Source of the DNA: Campylobacteraceae bacterium
Lineage (GTDB): Bacteria > Campylobacterota > Campylobacteria > Campylobacterales > Sulfurovaceae
NCBI GenBank assembly: GCA_027056615.1
Contig: JALUKJ010000285.1
Span: 1 to 8,697 of the forward strand
Reading direction: 5' to 3'
DNA length: 8,697 nucleotides
Under the pieces are notes generated by a model, which saw only the letters and a list, made by a program, of their open reading frames with translations, was not told the DNA's origin and did not search any database. Made by a program: the position numbers and the translations under genes. Shown here in pieces: positions 1 to 7,086 of the stretch; positions within the stretch are counted from its first letter, which is position 1; each line of letters starts with the position of its first letter.

Positions 1-52
1 GTTATTTGTTGAAAAGTTCTCTATCTTAATAAAAAATATTTAAATTAATAGA

Positions 53-74
53 GTTTCTTTTAATAAAAAGAAAC
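53..74. repeat. Perfect inverted repeat (9-bp arms, 4-nt loop) upstream of the TPR gene
   Basis: The arms GTTTCTTTT (53-61) and AAAAGAAAC (66-74) are exactly complementary around the loop AATA. The repeat lies just upstream of the predicted -35 region of the promoter at 101-108, where an activator or repressor could bind. There is no T-run after it on the + strand and the stem is A/T-rich, so an intrinsic terminator for an upstream gene is less likely. A chance origin in such AT-rich DNA cannot be excluded. Confidence 0.4.
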
Positions 75-100
75 ATAAGTATCTACTTTCAAATTCCTAT

Positions 101-108
101 TGTATAAT
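101..108 (+). promoter_or_regulatory. Probable sigma70-type -10 (TGTATAAT) for the TPR lipoprotein gene
   Basis: A perfect TATAAT lies at 103-108, preceded by TTG. Transcription would start near 115 and give a leader of about 20 nt before the ATG at 136. No TTGACA-like -35 is visible, which is common in Campylobacterota promoters. The position also argues against the TTG at 100 as a translation start, because that codon overlaps the -10. Confidence 0.5.
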
Positions 109-135
109 TTTAAAAACCATAATAGGATTACATTG

Positions 136-891
136 ATGCACAAATTTTTATTTTTGATTCTTCTCACTTTTACTGCATGTTCCCCTCTTTTACCCCAAAA
201 AAATAACCATTCCTATAATTCTAAAGAAAAATATCAAGCATTAAAAGAGGCAAATATTCTTAACAATAAAGGAGTTAGAGCATATAAGCAGGGTGATTAT
301 AAAAATGCTATTAAATTTTACCAAAAATCAATTGCTATAAAAGAGAAATTTTTAGGAAGAGAAGATTTAAGTACAGCAACATCCTATAATAATATTGGAC
401 TTATATATAAAAAAACAAAAGAGTATAAGAAAGCATTAGCCTATTTGACCAAAGCACTCAATATAAGAAAAAGGTCATTAGGTAATAGAGATGGTCGTAC
501 TGCTGAGAGCTATAATAACTTAGGAACTCTCTATGCAAGTATGGGTGAGACCTCAAAAGCCCTAAATTTAACTAGACAGACTATTAATATTAAAGAAGAT
601 ATTATTAAAAAAGAGAAGATAGACACAGCAATATCTTACACAAATCTAGCTGTATTAGAAGAGATTCAAGGAGACACCTCTTCAGCAATACAACACTATA
701 AAAAAGCCTTAGAGATTAATAAAAAGATTTTTGGAGAGGAGCATATTGCTACACAAAATAGTTATAAGAATATTGCACAACTCTACTTTGCAACACAACA
801 GTATCAGAAAGCAAAAAAGTACGCTTCACATATTGTAAAAGAGGAAACACAACTAGAGGATATTAATGTTAATCAAAATGCTCAATATTAG
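136..891 (+). CDS. TPR-repeat lipoprotein
   Basis: The start chosen is ATG 136, giving 251 aa, with an AGGA-like ribosome site about 9 nt upstream. An in-frame TTG at 100 overlaps the -10 and would bury the signal peptide. Residues 1-15 form a lipoprotein signal (hydrophobic LFLILLTFTA, then Cys15), so the product is probably membrane-anchored in the cell envelope. From about residue 42 to 240 there are five tandem repeats of 42 residues with the recurring pattern Y-N-N-[IL]-G-x-[LY]...A-x-x-[YL]-x-x-[AS]-[LI]-x-I. The 42-residue period is that of kinesin-light-chain-like TPRs (TPR_12 style). Such repeats bind protein partners; no enzymatic residues are evident. It could be an assembly or scaffold protein, but the partner cannot be told. 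It is monocistronic in this window, and its stop codon overlaps the convergent downstream gene. Confidence 0.85.
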   Translation: MHKFLFLILLTFTACSPLLPQKNNHSYNSKEKYQALKEANILNNKGVRAYKQGDYKNAIKFYQKSIAIKEKFLGREDLSTATSYNNIGLIYKKTKEYKKALAYLTKALNIRKRSLGNRDGRTAESYNNLGTLYASMGETSKALNLTRQTINIKEDIIKKEKIDTAISYTNLAVLEEIQGDTSSAIQHYKKALEINKKIFGEEHIATQNSYKNIAQLYFATQQYQKAKKYASHIVKEETQLEDINVNQNAQY

Positions 892-1628
892 TCCATTTTG
901 ATTAAACGTCTAACACGCTTAATCTCTTTAAGCTCTATTTCCTGTTCAATCACTTCAAGCTTATCATTAGCAAAAAATTCTCCCCAAGGAGAGATAATTG
1001 CAGAAGAACTTGCCATATCTTCATCTGCAGAGTTAGAAACCACTACAAAAGATTGATTCATAATAGCTAATGCACGAGAGAGTACTTCTAAATGAGCTTT
1101 ACGACTTAGCCCCCATCTAGCAGGTATTAATATTATATCTACACCCTCTAGCTGTTTCCAAAGCTCTTTAAAACGTAATTCAAAACAGATTAAAAGAGCA
1201 TATTTCACCCCCTCTATCTCAAAAGGTACAATAGATGATTTCTCTCCTGCTGTGAAATATTTCTCTTCATTACCTAACTTAAAGAGTTTATATTTCGCTT
1301 GTCTATGTATAACTTTATGTTTATATATAACAATAGCCTCATTAAAAAAATTACTACCTATCTTTCGAGTCATTGTTAAAACTAAAATCTTATTATCTAC
1401 TATCTTTAAGAGGTTGTCTAAAGCAAATTGGTAGAACTTCTCTACCTCTTCAAAATGTTCATAATCAAAATTAGTTAAATAGAGTTCAGGAGCGACAATA
1501 AGCTCTGATTTACTATTTTTAATATAGTCAATTAGATAATTAAGATTCTTCTGATAAGTAGAAAGTGTTTTGGGTTGTAGTGTGGCAACTAAAAAGTTGC
1601 CATTTTTTGGAGAAGTATATTTTTTCAT
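888..1628 (-). CDS. Carbon-nitrogen hydrolase (nitrilase superfamily amidase)
   Basis: This 246-residue protein has the nitrilase-fold catalytic triad in canonical contexts: Glu48 in APELYLTNF, Lys112 in RQAKYKLF and Cys148 in LLICFELRF. It would hydrolyse a non-peptide C-N bond (an amide or carbamoyl group) through a Cys-thioester. No signal peptide is seen, so it is cytoplasmic. The length is a little below the usual 260-300 aa of omega-amidases and N-carbamoylputrescine amidases, and the substrate cannot be assigned. The ATG lies only 5 bp after the nrdB stop and lacks a clear Shine-Dalgarno, so translation is probably coupled to nrdB. The C-terminus runs 4 bp into the end of the convergent TPR gene. 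The superfamily call is firm; the exact family is not. Confidence 0.88.
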   Translation of the reverse strand: MKKYTSPKNGNFLVATLQPKTLSTYQKNLNYLIDYIKNSKSELIVAPELYLTNFDYEHFEEVEKFYQFALDNLLKIVDNKILVLTMTRKIGSNFFNEAIVIYKHKVIHRQAKYKLFKLGNEEKYFTAGEKSSIVPFEIEGVKYALLICFELRFKELWKQLEGVDIILIPARWGLSRKAHLEVLSRALAIMNQSFVVVSNSADEDMASSSAIISPWGEFFANDKLEVIEQEIELKEIKRVRRLIKMD

Positions 1629-1633
1629 TAAGC

Positions 1634-2653
1634 TTAAAAGTCATCAAAATCTAAACTACCTTTAGAGTAGTTAGCTACATTTCCTTCAAAAAAGTTAGTC
1701 TTTTGGTCATTAAATTTTGAAAAATTATCAACCCACTTAATAGGGTGTTCTACATTATAAAGCTTCTCCATTCCTACAGCATTAAGTCTTTCATCTGCTA
1801 AAAACTGAATATACTGCTCAATAATACCATCTGTTAATCCTAAAATTTGTCCTTGAGTAATATATTTTCCCCAATTTACCTCTAACTCAACAGCTTCTCT
1901 AAACATAGCATAAATTTCATCATTAAACTCTTTCGTAAAAAACTCAGGGTTTTCACGTTTAACAGTACGAATCATATTTTGAAATAGAACTAAGTGAGTT
2001 ACTTCATCTCTCTGAATAAAACGAATCATCTGTGCAGAACCTAGCATCTTTCCTGCTCTTGCCAAAGTATAAAGATAGGTAAAACCAGAATAGAAATAGA
2101 TTCCCTCTAAAATCTGATTGGCAAACATTGCTTTTACAATATTAATATCTGATGGGTTTTCACTTAACTGTTCATATACACGTGCAATAGCATCATTTTT
2201 TGTTTTAAGCATCATATCATTTCGCCACAACTGATAAATTTCATCAGAGTTTTGAGAAATACTATCAACCATAACAGCATAAGATTGAGAGTGAAGAGCC
2301 TCCTCAAAAGCTTGTCTTACTAAAATTAAGTTTATCTCAGGAGAGGTAATAAAAGGGTTGACATTGTCAATTAAGTTATTTGTCTGTAAAGAGTCCATAA
2401 AAATAAGTTGTGCAAGTACTTTATCGTAAGCTCTCTTTTCGGCATCGGTCAATCTTTTATAGTCTCCAACATCTTGAGTCATATCAACCTCTTTAGGAAA
2501 CCATGTATTATTTAACATTACTTCCCAAAGGTTATAAGCCCATTGGTATTTTATGTCATTAAGCTCAAAAATCCCTGTAGGGTCTCCTCCAAAAATCTTA
2601 CGTTCTGAAGTCTTCTCTTGCGATTGGGGATTATATATCTTTTTTCTATTCAT
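1634..2653 (-). CDS. nrdB: Class I ribonucleoside-diphosphate reductase, beta (radical) subunit
   Basis: This 339-residue protein is the radical-generating small subunit that works with NrdA to reduce NDPs to dNDPs in the cytoplasm. All key residues match E. coli NrdB. The metal ligands are Asp87, Glu118, His121 (EEALH), Glu183 (NQILEG), Glu217 and His220 (RDEVTH). The radical tyrosine is Tyr125 (HSQSY) and the radical-transfer tryptophan is Trp51. The offset from E. coli numbering is +3 up to Tyr125. The tyrosine argues for a tyrosyl-radical (not class Ic) enzyme. The acidic, Phe-ending tail (DFDDF) is the expected NrdA-docking peptide. AAGGA lies about 10 nt before the ATG. It sits 18 bp after the upstream lipoprotein gene and 5 bp before the amidase gene, probably as one operon. 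nrdA is not in the window. Confidence 0.97.
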   Translation of the reverse strand: MNRKKIYNPQSQEKTSERKIFGGDPTGIFELNDIKYQWAYNLWEVMLNNTWFPKEVDMTQDVGDYKRLTDAEKRAYDKVLAQLIFMDSLQTNNLIDNVNPFITSPEINLILVRQAFEEALHSQSYAVMVDSISQNSDEIYQLWRNDMMLKTKNDAIARVYEQLSENPSDINIVKAMFANQILEGIYFYSGFTYLYTLARAGKMLGSAQMIRFIQRDEVTHLVLFQNMIRTVKRENPEFFTKEFNDEIYAMFREAVELEVNWGKYITQGQILGLTDGIIEQYIQFLADERLNAVGMEKLYNVEHPIKWVDNFSKFNDQKTNFFEGNVANYSKGSLDFDDF

Positions 2654-2671
2654 TCGTAAACATTCCTTTAT

Positions 2672-3208
2672 TTAAAGTACTGATTTCATCTTTTCACAAT
2701 CTTCTTTAGTACTCGGTCTATTTGCTTCTAATACTTTTTTAATTACAAAAAGAGGTATCTTCATAATATGCTCTTCAACAGCATTTTTGTCTAAATCTAC
2801 ACCTAAAGCTTTACACTCATTGACCGTTTTAGTAACAGCTACTTTTACCTTCTGCTCTTTTTCTAAAGAGGTCTCATCGGCAAAAAGTTGACAGTTACGC
2901 TTTGGAATCTTTGCTGTAATGGTCACAATTTTATTGATATCTGTTGGTGAAAATCTTCCTACAAATTTCTCTGTTCGCTCTTTATTAAGTTCAATACCAT
3001 GTTCTTGACAATCATTAATAGTTTTATTAACAACTTGTTCATATCTTTTCTCTTGTTCGGTAAGCTCTTTTTTAGGTTTAATAACCTCTTTTTTAGCTCT
3101 ACTCTGCTCTTGCTTTGGTTCAGAGATAGAATCTGGTTTACTAGCTAAACATCCTAGAAAAAGAAACCCACTTGCTCCAATAATTAATATTTTTTTTATA
3201 TAGTTCAT
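2672..3208 (-). CDS. Small lipoprotein with a tandemly duplicated two-cysteine module
   Basis: I do not recognise this 178-residue protein. Residues 1-20 form a lipoprotein signal (hydrophobic IIGASGFLFLG, then Cys20), followed by a Lys/Glu-rich linker to about residue 55. The rest is an ungapped duplication with a period of 65 residues. The segments around 59-109 and 124-174 align along V-x-K-T-[IV]-N-[DE]-C-x-x-x-G-[IV]-[DE]-L-[ND]-K. Each copy carries two cysteines 39 residues apart: Cys67/Cys106 and Cys132/Cys171. The paired cysteines suggest a disulfide per module, as expected for an envelope-exposed protein. A strong AAGGAG lies 8 nt before the ATG. It is the first gene of a probable operon with nrdB and the amidase, with its own promoter at 3240-3248. 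Confidence 0.8.
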   Translation of the reverse strand: MNYIKKILIIGASGFLFLGCLASKPDSISEPKQEQSRAKKEVIKPKKELTEQEKRYEQVVNKTINDCQEHGIELNKERTEKFVGRFSPTDINKIVTITAKIPKRNCQLFADETSLEKEQKVKVAVTKTVNECKALGVDLDKNAVEEHIMKIPLFVIKKVLEANRPSTKEDCEKMKSVL

Positions 3209-3239
3209 TATTTTAACTCCTTAAATAATTTTGAATGAG

Positions 3240-3248
3240 ATTATATCA
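3240..3248 (-). promoter_or_regulatory. Extended -10 promoter (TGATATAAT) for the lipoprotein-nrdB-amidase operon
   Basis: On the minus strand the 51-bp gap after the dehydrogenase gene contains TGATATAAT, a perfect extended -10. The predicted start is near 3233, giving a leader of about 25 nt to the ATG at 3208 that includes the AAGGAG site. No -35 consensus is seen. It would let the nrdB operon be expressed independently of the upstream surface-glycan genes. Confidence 0.55.
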
Positions 3249-3259
3249 TATTTATTTAT

Positions 3260-4525
3260 TTACAATCTCCAATTTGGTTTTTCTACAATGCCTTTAATAT
3301 CTATGAGTATAGGTTCTCCATTAGATATTTTTTTATAGTCATCTTCTTTTAGCTCTTTAAACTCTTTGTGTGCTACTGCAACAACAATTGCATCATATTT
3401 TTTATCATTTTGAAATGGATTATCTATAATACCATGATTATAATCTACTACCTCCTCTGGATTAACCCATGGGTCATAAACATCTACATTACAACCATAG
3501 GTTTTTAACTCTTCAATAATATCTACAACTTTAGTATTTCTCATATCTGGACAATCCTCTTTAAAGGTAACCCCAAGAACCAATACATTAGAGTCTTTTA
3601 TCTTTTTATCGTTGGCAATCATTGTTTTAATTGTCGTTTCTGTAATATATTTTCCCATACCATTATTGATTTGACGAGCACCTAAGATAAGATTTGGGGT
3701 ATAGCCTAATGTCTCTGCTTTATAAGTTAAATAGTATGGGTCAACACCAATACAATGCCCACCCACAAGACCTGGAGTTAGTTTAATAAAATTCCACTTA
3801 GTTCCAGCAGCCTCAATAACTTCATTAGTATCAATATTCATAGTATCAAAAATAAGAGCAAGTTCATTGATTAGAGCAATATTTACATCTCTTTGCGTAT
3901 TTTCTATAACTTTAGAGGCTTCAGCAACTTTAATACTTGATGCTAAATGTGTTCCAGCCGTTATAATACTCTTATATAAATTGTCAATCTTAATAGCACT
4001 CTGTGGAGTTGAACCAGAGGTTACTTTTAATATTTTTTTAACAGTATGTTTTTTATCTCCAGGGTTAATTCTTTCAGGAGAGTAACCAGCATAGAAGTCT
4101 TGATTAAATTTTAAACCTGAAATCTCTTCAAGAATTGGTACACAAACCTCTTCTGTTACACCAGGATAAACTGTTGATTCATAAATTACAATATCATCTT
4201 TTTTAAGAACTTTACCTATTGTTTCAGAAGATTTGATTAACGGAGTAAGGTCGGGAAGATTGGTACTATCAATTGGAGTAGGAACAGTAATTATATATAT
4301 ATTTGCCGTTTCAATATCTTTAATATCAGAAGAGTAAGTAATATTATCTTTTATGTCATTTAATTGTTCTTCAGTAAGTTCTAATGTTCTATCAAAACCA
4401 CTATTTAGCTCTTTAATTCTAGCTTTATTAATATCAAAACCGACTACACTATATTTTTCTGCAAATGCGTGAGCCAATGGTAGACCAACATATCCTAAAC
4501 CAACAATACATATTTTATCAATCAT
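3260..4525 (-). CDS. tviB: UDP-N-acetylhexosamine 6-dehydrogenase, TviB/WbpO type
   Basis: The protein has 421 residues when started at ATG 4525 (MIDKICIVGLGYVGLP), preceded by an AGG 8 nt upstream. A longer in-frame reading begins at TTG 4567, but its extra 14 residues precede the Rossmann strand and are unlike the family. It is an NAD-dependent nucleotide-sugar dehydrogenase that oxidises C6 of a UDP-HexNAc to a uronic acid for surface polysaccharide. Visible features are GxGxxG at 9-14, SPERINPGD at 149-157, Lys205 in the central helix, and the catalytic Cys258 in GLVGGHCIGVDPYYL. The last motif, with NNGMGKYI after it, is typical of the TviB/WbpO/VipA branch rather than UDP-glucose dehydrogenase. 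Whether the substrate is UDP-GlcNAc or UDP-GalNAc cannot be decided. It lies 55 bp after the ABC exporter gene and may share its transcript. Confidence 0.9.
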   Translation of the reverse strand: MIDKICIVGLGYVGLPLAHAFAEKYSVVGFDINKARIKELNSGFDRTLELTEEQLNDIKDNITYSSDIKDIETANIYIITVPTPIDSTNLPDLTPLIKSSETIGKVLKKDDIVIYESTVYPGVTEEVCVPILEEISGLKFNQDFYAGYSPERINPGDKKHTVKKILKVTSGSTPQSAIKIDNLYKSIITAGTHLASSIKVAEASKVIENTQRDVNIALINELALIFDTMNIDTNEVIEAAGTKWNFIKLTPGLVGGHCIGVDPYYLTYKAETLGYTPNLILGARQINNGMGKYITETTIKTMIANDKKIKDSNVLVLGVTFKEDCPDMRNTKVVDIIEELKTYGCNVDVYDPWVNPEEVVDYNHGIIDNPFQNDKKYDAIVVAVAHKEFKELKEDDYKKISNGEPILIDIKGIVEKPNWRL

Positions 4526-4543
4526 ATTTTTACCTATTCTCAT

Positions 4544-4566
4544 AATACTTTGAAAGTATTTTACCA
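4544..4566 (-). promoter_or_regulatory. 17-bp palindrome overlapping a possible extended -10 before tviB
   Basis: Positions 4544-4560 read AATACTTTGAAAGTATT, a perfect palindrome with 8-bp arms and one central base. On the minus strand TGGTAAAAT (4566-4558), an extended -10-like sequence, runs into it, so a transcript would start inside the palindrome. That is the layout of an operator for a dimeric repressor. No U-run follows, so a terminator for the ABC gene is unlikely. The promoter lacks a -35, and the dehydrogenase could instead be read from the ABC gene's transcript. Confidence 0.4.
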
Positions 4567-4580
4567 AAATTTAACATAAA

Positions 4581-6263
4581 TTATCTTGCTAAGTCTATAA
4601 TCCTATCAGCTCTTGCTATGCTACTAGCTCTATGGGCAATAGTAATAACTGTTTTATCTTTTATATAACTATCAAGTGCATCTAAAAGCTTCGTCTCTGT
4701 TTGTGTATCTAAAGAGGAGGTAGACTCATCAAAAATAATTACTTTAGGATTATCTAACAAGACCCTAGCAATAGAGAGTCGTTGACGTTGTCCTCCTGAT
4801 AGTTTTGTTCCATTTTTACCAACTACTGTATCTAGCCCTTTACTAAGCCCCTTTACAAAATCATCAAGTTGAGCTATTTTTAAAGCCTCATAAATCTCTT
4901 TATCTTGGTACTCTTTACCTAATGTCAAATTAAATTTTAAAGTGTTATTGAACATTAATGGAGCTTGTAGAACAAAACCAACATTCTCTCGAATAGTCTC
5001 ATAACCTATCTCTTTTACTTCATATCCATTATAAAACATCTCACCCTTTGAAATGGGGTATAGTCCAATCAATATTTGAGCTAAAGTACTCTTACCACTT
5101 CCTGTCTCTCCTACTATGGCAACCTTCTCTCCTGCATCAATAAAGAGACTTATATTGCTCAATACTTCAACCTCTCCATCATAAGAAAAAGAGACATTTT
5201 TAAGCTCAATAGAGGAAGTAATAGTATCTTTAAATGGGTTAACCTTAGGTGGATACTTTGGTTCAACATCTAATGCTAAAATCTCATTGAGTCTAGCAAC
5301 TGAACTTTTAGCATTAAAATACAAGTGAACAAAGCTCATTAACTTATCAACAGGTCTCATAATAATCCATGCATATCCAAAAATTGCCAACATCTTCCCA
5401 AGACTAAGAACTCCTATTAGAACCATAAAAATTCCAACAGCTCTAAAAATATCATGAGAGTAGGTAATAAACATACGAGAAATCTCTAGTGCCATCTCAC
5501 TTTTTAAAGAGAAATTATATCCCTTATCTCGTATCTCACTTGCTTTTTTATCTATCTCTTGAACAAAAAACTTCTCACGATTTTGTACACGAATCTGATT
5601 ATAAAGCTCCAAACTCTCTGTCAAAAAGTTCTGAAAAACCTCAATCGCTTTGTTCTCTTTTCTCTTTATTTTCGCAACTGCTTTAAAAATATGCATATAA
5701 AATGATAAAGCAAGAGGGTTAAGTAAAAGTATTAGCAATGCTAACTGCCAATTTAACGTTAAAATAACTATAGATATTCCCACCAATGTCAAAAACTCTA
5801 CAACAATTGCCCCAACAGCCGATGTAACAAACTTGTCAACAGTCTCTACATCGGTTATTAATTTAGCAGAGACAGCTCCTGAACCTAAAATATCATACTC
5901 TTTCATGGAGACAATTTGTAAGTGATTGAGTAGACGTTTACGAATATTGTAGATTACCTCTTTTGAGATTTTCGTATATAGTCTAATATGTAAAAGATTA
6001 AGTAACATACTAACTGCTTTAGCAACTAAAGTGACAATTAAAACTATTAAAATATAATATGCCGTTGACTCTACTGTAAAGAAGTGGTCAATTATCTCAG
6101 TAACCTTTCCTGTCTTTCCTAAAATAATTTCATCTATCAATATAGGAATAAGTAGTGGAACAGGTAAAAGAATTAATGTCGATATGATTGCTACAATATT
6201 TGCAATAATCAAAACGCGTTTATGTTTATATATCTCTTTAAAAATTGATTTTATGGTTATCAT
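4581..6263 (-). CDS. ABC exporter half-transporter (MsbA-like, TMD fused to NBD)
   Basis: This 560-residue protein has an N-terminal membrane domain with hydrophobic segments around 17-45, 68-95, 147-200 and 268-315 (six helices expected). The ATPase domain follows from about 350. It is complete: Walker A GETGSGKS (385-392), Q-loop Gln433, signature LSGGQ (488-492), Walker B ending at Glu513 (IIFDE) and H-loop His544. The fold is that of type IV homodimeric exporters (MsbA and multidrug/lipid flippases) in the inner membrane. Its neighbour, the nucleotide-sugar dehydrogenase, suggests a lipid or lipid-linked glycan substrate, but this is inference. The protein ends at DRIIDLAR, shorter than usual because the common C-terminal G-x-[IV]-x-x-x-G-x-H-x-E-L-L tail is absent. 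No Shine-Dalgarno is visible before ATG 6263, and the next Met lies far downstream. Confidence 0.93.
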   Translation of the reverse strand: MITIKSIFKEIYKHKRVLIIANIVAIISTLILLPVPLLIPILIDEIILGKTGKVTEIIDHFFTVESTAYYILIVLIVTLVAKAVSMLLNLLHIRLYTKISKEVIYNIRKRLLNHLQIVSMKEYDILGSGAVSAKLITDVETVDKFVTSAVGAIVVEFLTLVGISIVILTLNWQLALLILLLNPLALSFYMHIFKAVAKIKRKENKAIEVFQNFLTESLELYNQIRVQNREKFFVQEIDKKASEIRDKGYNFSLKSEMALEISRMFITYSHDIFRAVGIFMVLIGVLSLGKMLAIFGYAWIIMRPVDKLMSFVHLYFNAKSSVARLNEILALDVEPKYPPKVNPFKDTITSSIELKNVSFSYDGEVEVLSNISLFIDAGEKVAIVGETGSGKSTLAQILIGLYPISKGEMFYNGYEVKEIGYETIRENVGFVLQAPLMFNNTLKFNLTLGKEYQDKEIYEALKIAQLDDFVKGLSKGLDTVVGKNGTKLSGGQRQRLSIARVLLDNPKVIIFDESTSSLDTQTETKLLDALDSYIKDKTVITIAHRASSIARADRIIDLAR

Positions 6264-6269
6264 AAAAGA

Positions 6270-6278
6270 AATATAGCA
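6270..6278 (-). promoter_or_regulatory. Possible extended -10 (TGCTATATT) immediately before the ABC gene
   Basis: The minus strand reads TGCTATATT at 6278-6270. The A of the ATG (6263) is 7 nt downstream, where transcription would normally begin. Combined with the lack of a Shine-Dalgarno, this suggests a leaderless or nearly leaderless mRNA. No -35 is apparent, so the assignment is tentative. Confidence 0.35.
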
Positions 6279-6330
6279 GAATTCTCTTTAACTTACTTCT
6301 AATAAACAAACAAACTGTTAACAATAATTT

Positions 6331-6339
6331 TGATATAAT
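6331..6339 (+). promoter_or_regulatory. Extended -10 promoter (TGATATAAT) for the TlpA-like gene
   Basis: TGATATAAT is followed by a predicted start near 6346 and a leader of about 23 nt that includes the purine-rich AAAGAGAG ribosome site (6354-6361). A small perfect palindrome, TGTTAACA, lies at 6316-6323 in the spacer region. The 105-bp divergent intergenic region therefore carries promoters for both this gene and the ABC gene. Confidence 0.55.
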
Positions 6340-6368
6340 CAGATAAAAATTGAAAAGAGAGACTCAAA

Positions 6369-7067
6369 ATGATTAAAATATTAAGTAGTATTTTACTTGC
6401 ACTACTATTGACAGCTTGTGGTTCAGAAGATAAGAGTGAGGGAAAAACCTTTAATACAGAGAAACATGCCGAAAAAACAATGCCAAAAGAGATTGATAAA
6501 GTTGCAAAAAAAGTAACTACTTCTCCTGTTGAAACCAAACAAGAGAAGCCTACTATAGAAAAAGAGTCAACAGAAAAATCTACTAAAGCTACTCCAGAGA
6601 AGTTAGTAAAAAATCTTTTTAAACTTACTACTCTTGATGGTAAAATATTACATGTTGATGAAGCTAAAGATGGGATTATTTTTCAAGAACATAAAGGTAA
6701 AGTTGTCTTTTTACTATTTTTTGGATACCGTTGTCCACCTTGTTTAGGAGAGATTCCTATACTTAAAGCATTAACAGCCGAAAAACATAAAGATTTAGCA
6801 ATTATTGCTATGGAGGTACAACGTCTACCTAGTGACCAACTTAAACTATTTCAAAAAGATAAAGAGATTAACTACACCCTACTATCTGGAGAAGAGGCTT
6901 CAAATTCACAATTTATCTCATATATAGGTCAAAGAGCTCAATGGGGTGGTTCAATTCCATTCTTAGTAGCAATTAATCCACATGGTGAAGTTAAAGTTGT
7001 TCATGTTGGTGGTATGGGGTCAAATCAGTTTAAAACTATTTATGAAAAATTAGCTCAAGATAAGTAG
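6369..7067 (+). CDS. TlpA/ResA-like thioredoxin-fold lipoprotein
   Basis: Residues 1-17 of this 232-residue protein form a lipoprotein signal (LLALLLTA, then Cys17), placing it in the envelope facing the periplasm. Residues 19-78 are a charged, low-complexity Lys/Glu/Thr linker. The thioredoxin-fold domain follows, with the redox motif CPPC at 122-125 and the cis-proline at 197 (GGSIPF). Family members exchange thiols and disulfides, for example keeping apocytochrome c cysteines reduced or acting in protein folding. The target here is unknown. The usual Trp before the first Cys is replaced by Tyr-Arg (GYRCPPC), which may shift redox potential or partner choice. It appears monocistronic and divergent from the ABC gene, and a REP-like hairpin starts 19 nt after its stop. 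Confidence 0.88.
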   Translation: MIKILSSILLALLLTACGSEDKSEGKTFNTEKHAEKTMPKEIDKVAKKVTTSPVETKQEKPTIEKESTEKSTKATPEKLVKNLFKLTTLDGKILHVDEAKDGIIFQEHKGKVVFLLFFGYRCPPCLGEIPILKALTAEKHKDLAIIAMEVQRLPSDQLKLFQKDKEINYTLLSGEEASNSQFISYIGQRAQWGGSIPFLVAINPHGEVKVVHVGGMGSNQFKTIYEKLAQDK

Positions 7068-7086
7068 AATGCAATTACCATTGACT

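Noticed and set aside
1..43. Possible C-terminal tail of an upstream + strand gene (frame ending TAA at 41-43)
   Set aside because: Only 13 codons are visible and nothing distinguishes them from chance.
100..135. TTG start at 100 for the TPR gene
   Set aside because: It overlaps the predicted -10 and adds 12 polar residues ahead of a clear lipoprotein signal peptide; ATG 136 has a better ribosome site.
1252..1434. Small + strand open frame of 60 codons inside the amidase gene
   Set aside because: It lies wholly antisense to a gene with an intact catalytic triad, has no family features and no ribosome site.
3867..4085. + strand open frame of 72 codons inside the dehydrogenase gene
   Set aside because: Antisense to a well-conserved enzyme-coding region; its hydrophobic look is a by-product of the opposite frame.
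4526..4567. Upstream TTG start at 4567 for the dehydrogenase
   Set aside because: The extra residues precede the Rossmann motif without family support and would place the palindrome and -10-like sequence inside the gene; ATG 4525 fits the family's N-terminus.
5489..5686. + strand open frame of 65 codons inside the ABC gene
   Set aside because: Antisense shadow of the transporter region with low-complexity Ser/Leu content and no start signals.
4581..6263. Assignment of the ABC protein as the glycan flippase PglK
   Set aside because: The length is similar, but the remembered Campylobacter PglK sequence differs throughout the membrane domain and no pgl genes are nearby.
6299..6538. Minus-strand open frame of 79 codons across the TlpA-like gene start
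   Set aside because: It overlaps the promoter and signal peptide of a confident lipoprotein gene on the other strand and has no recognisable features.
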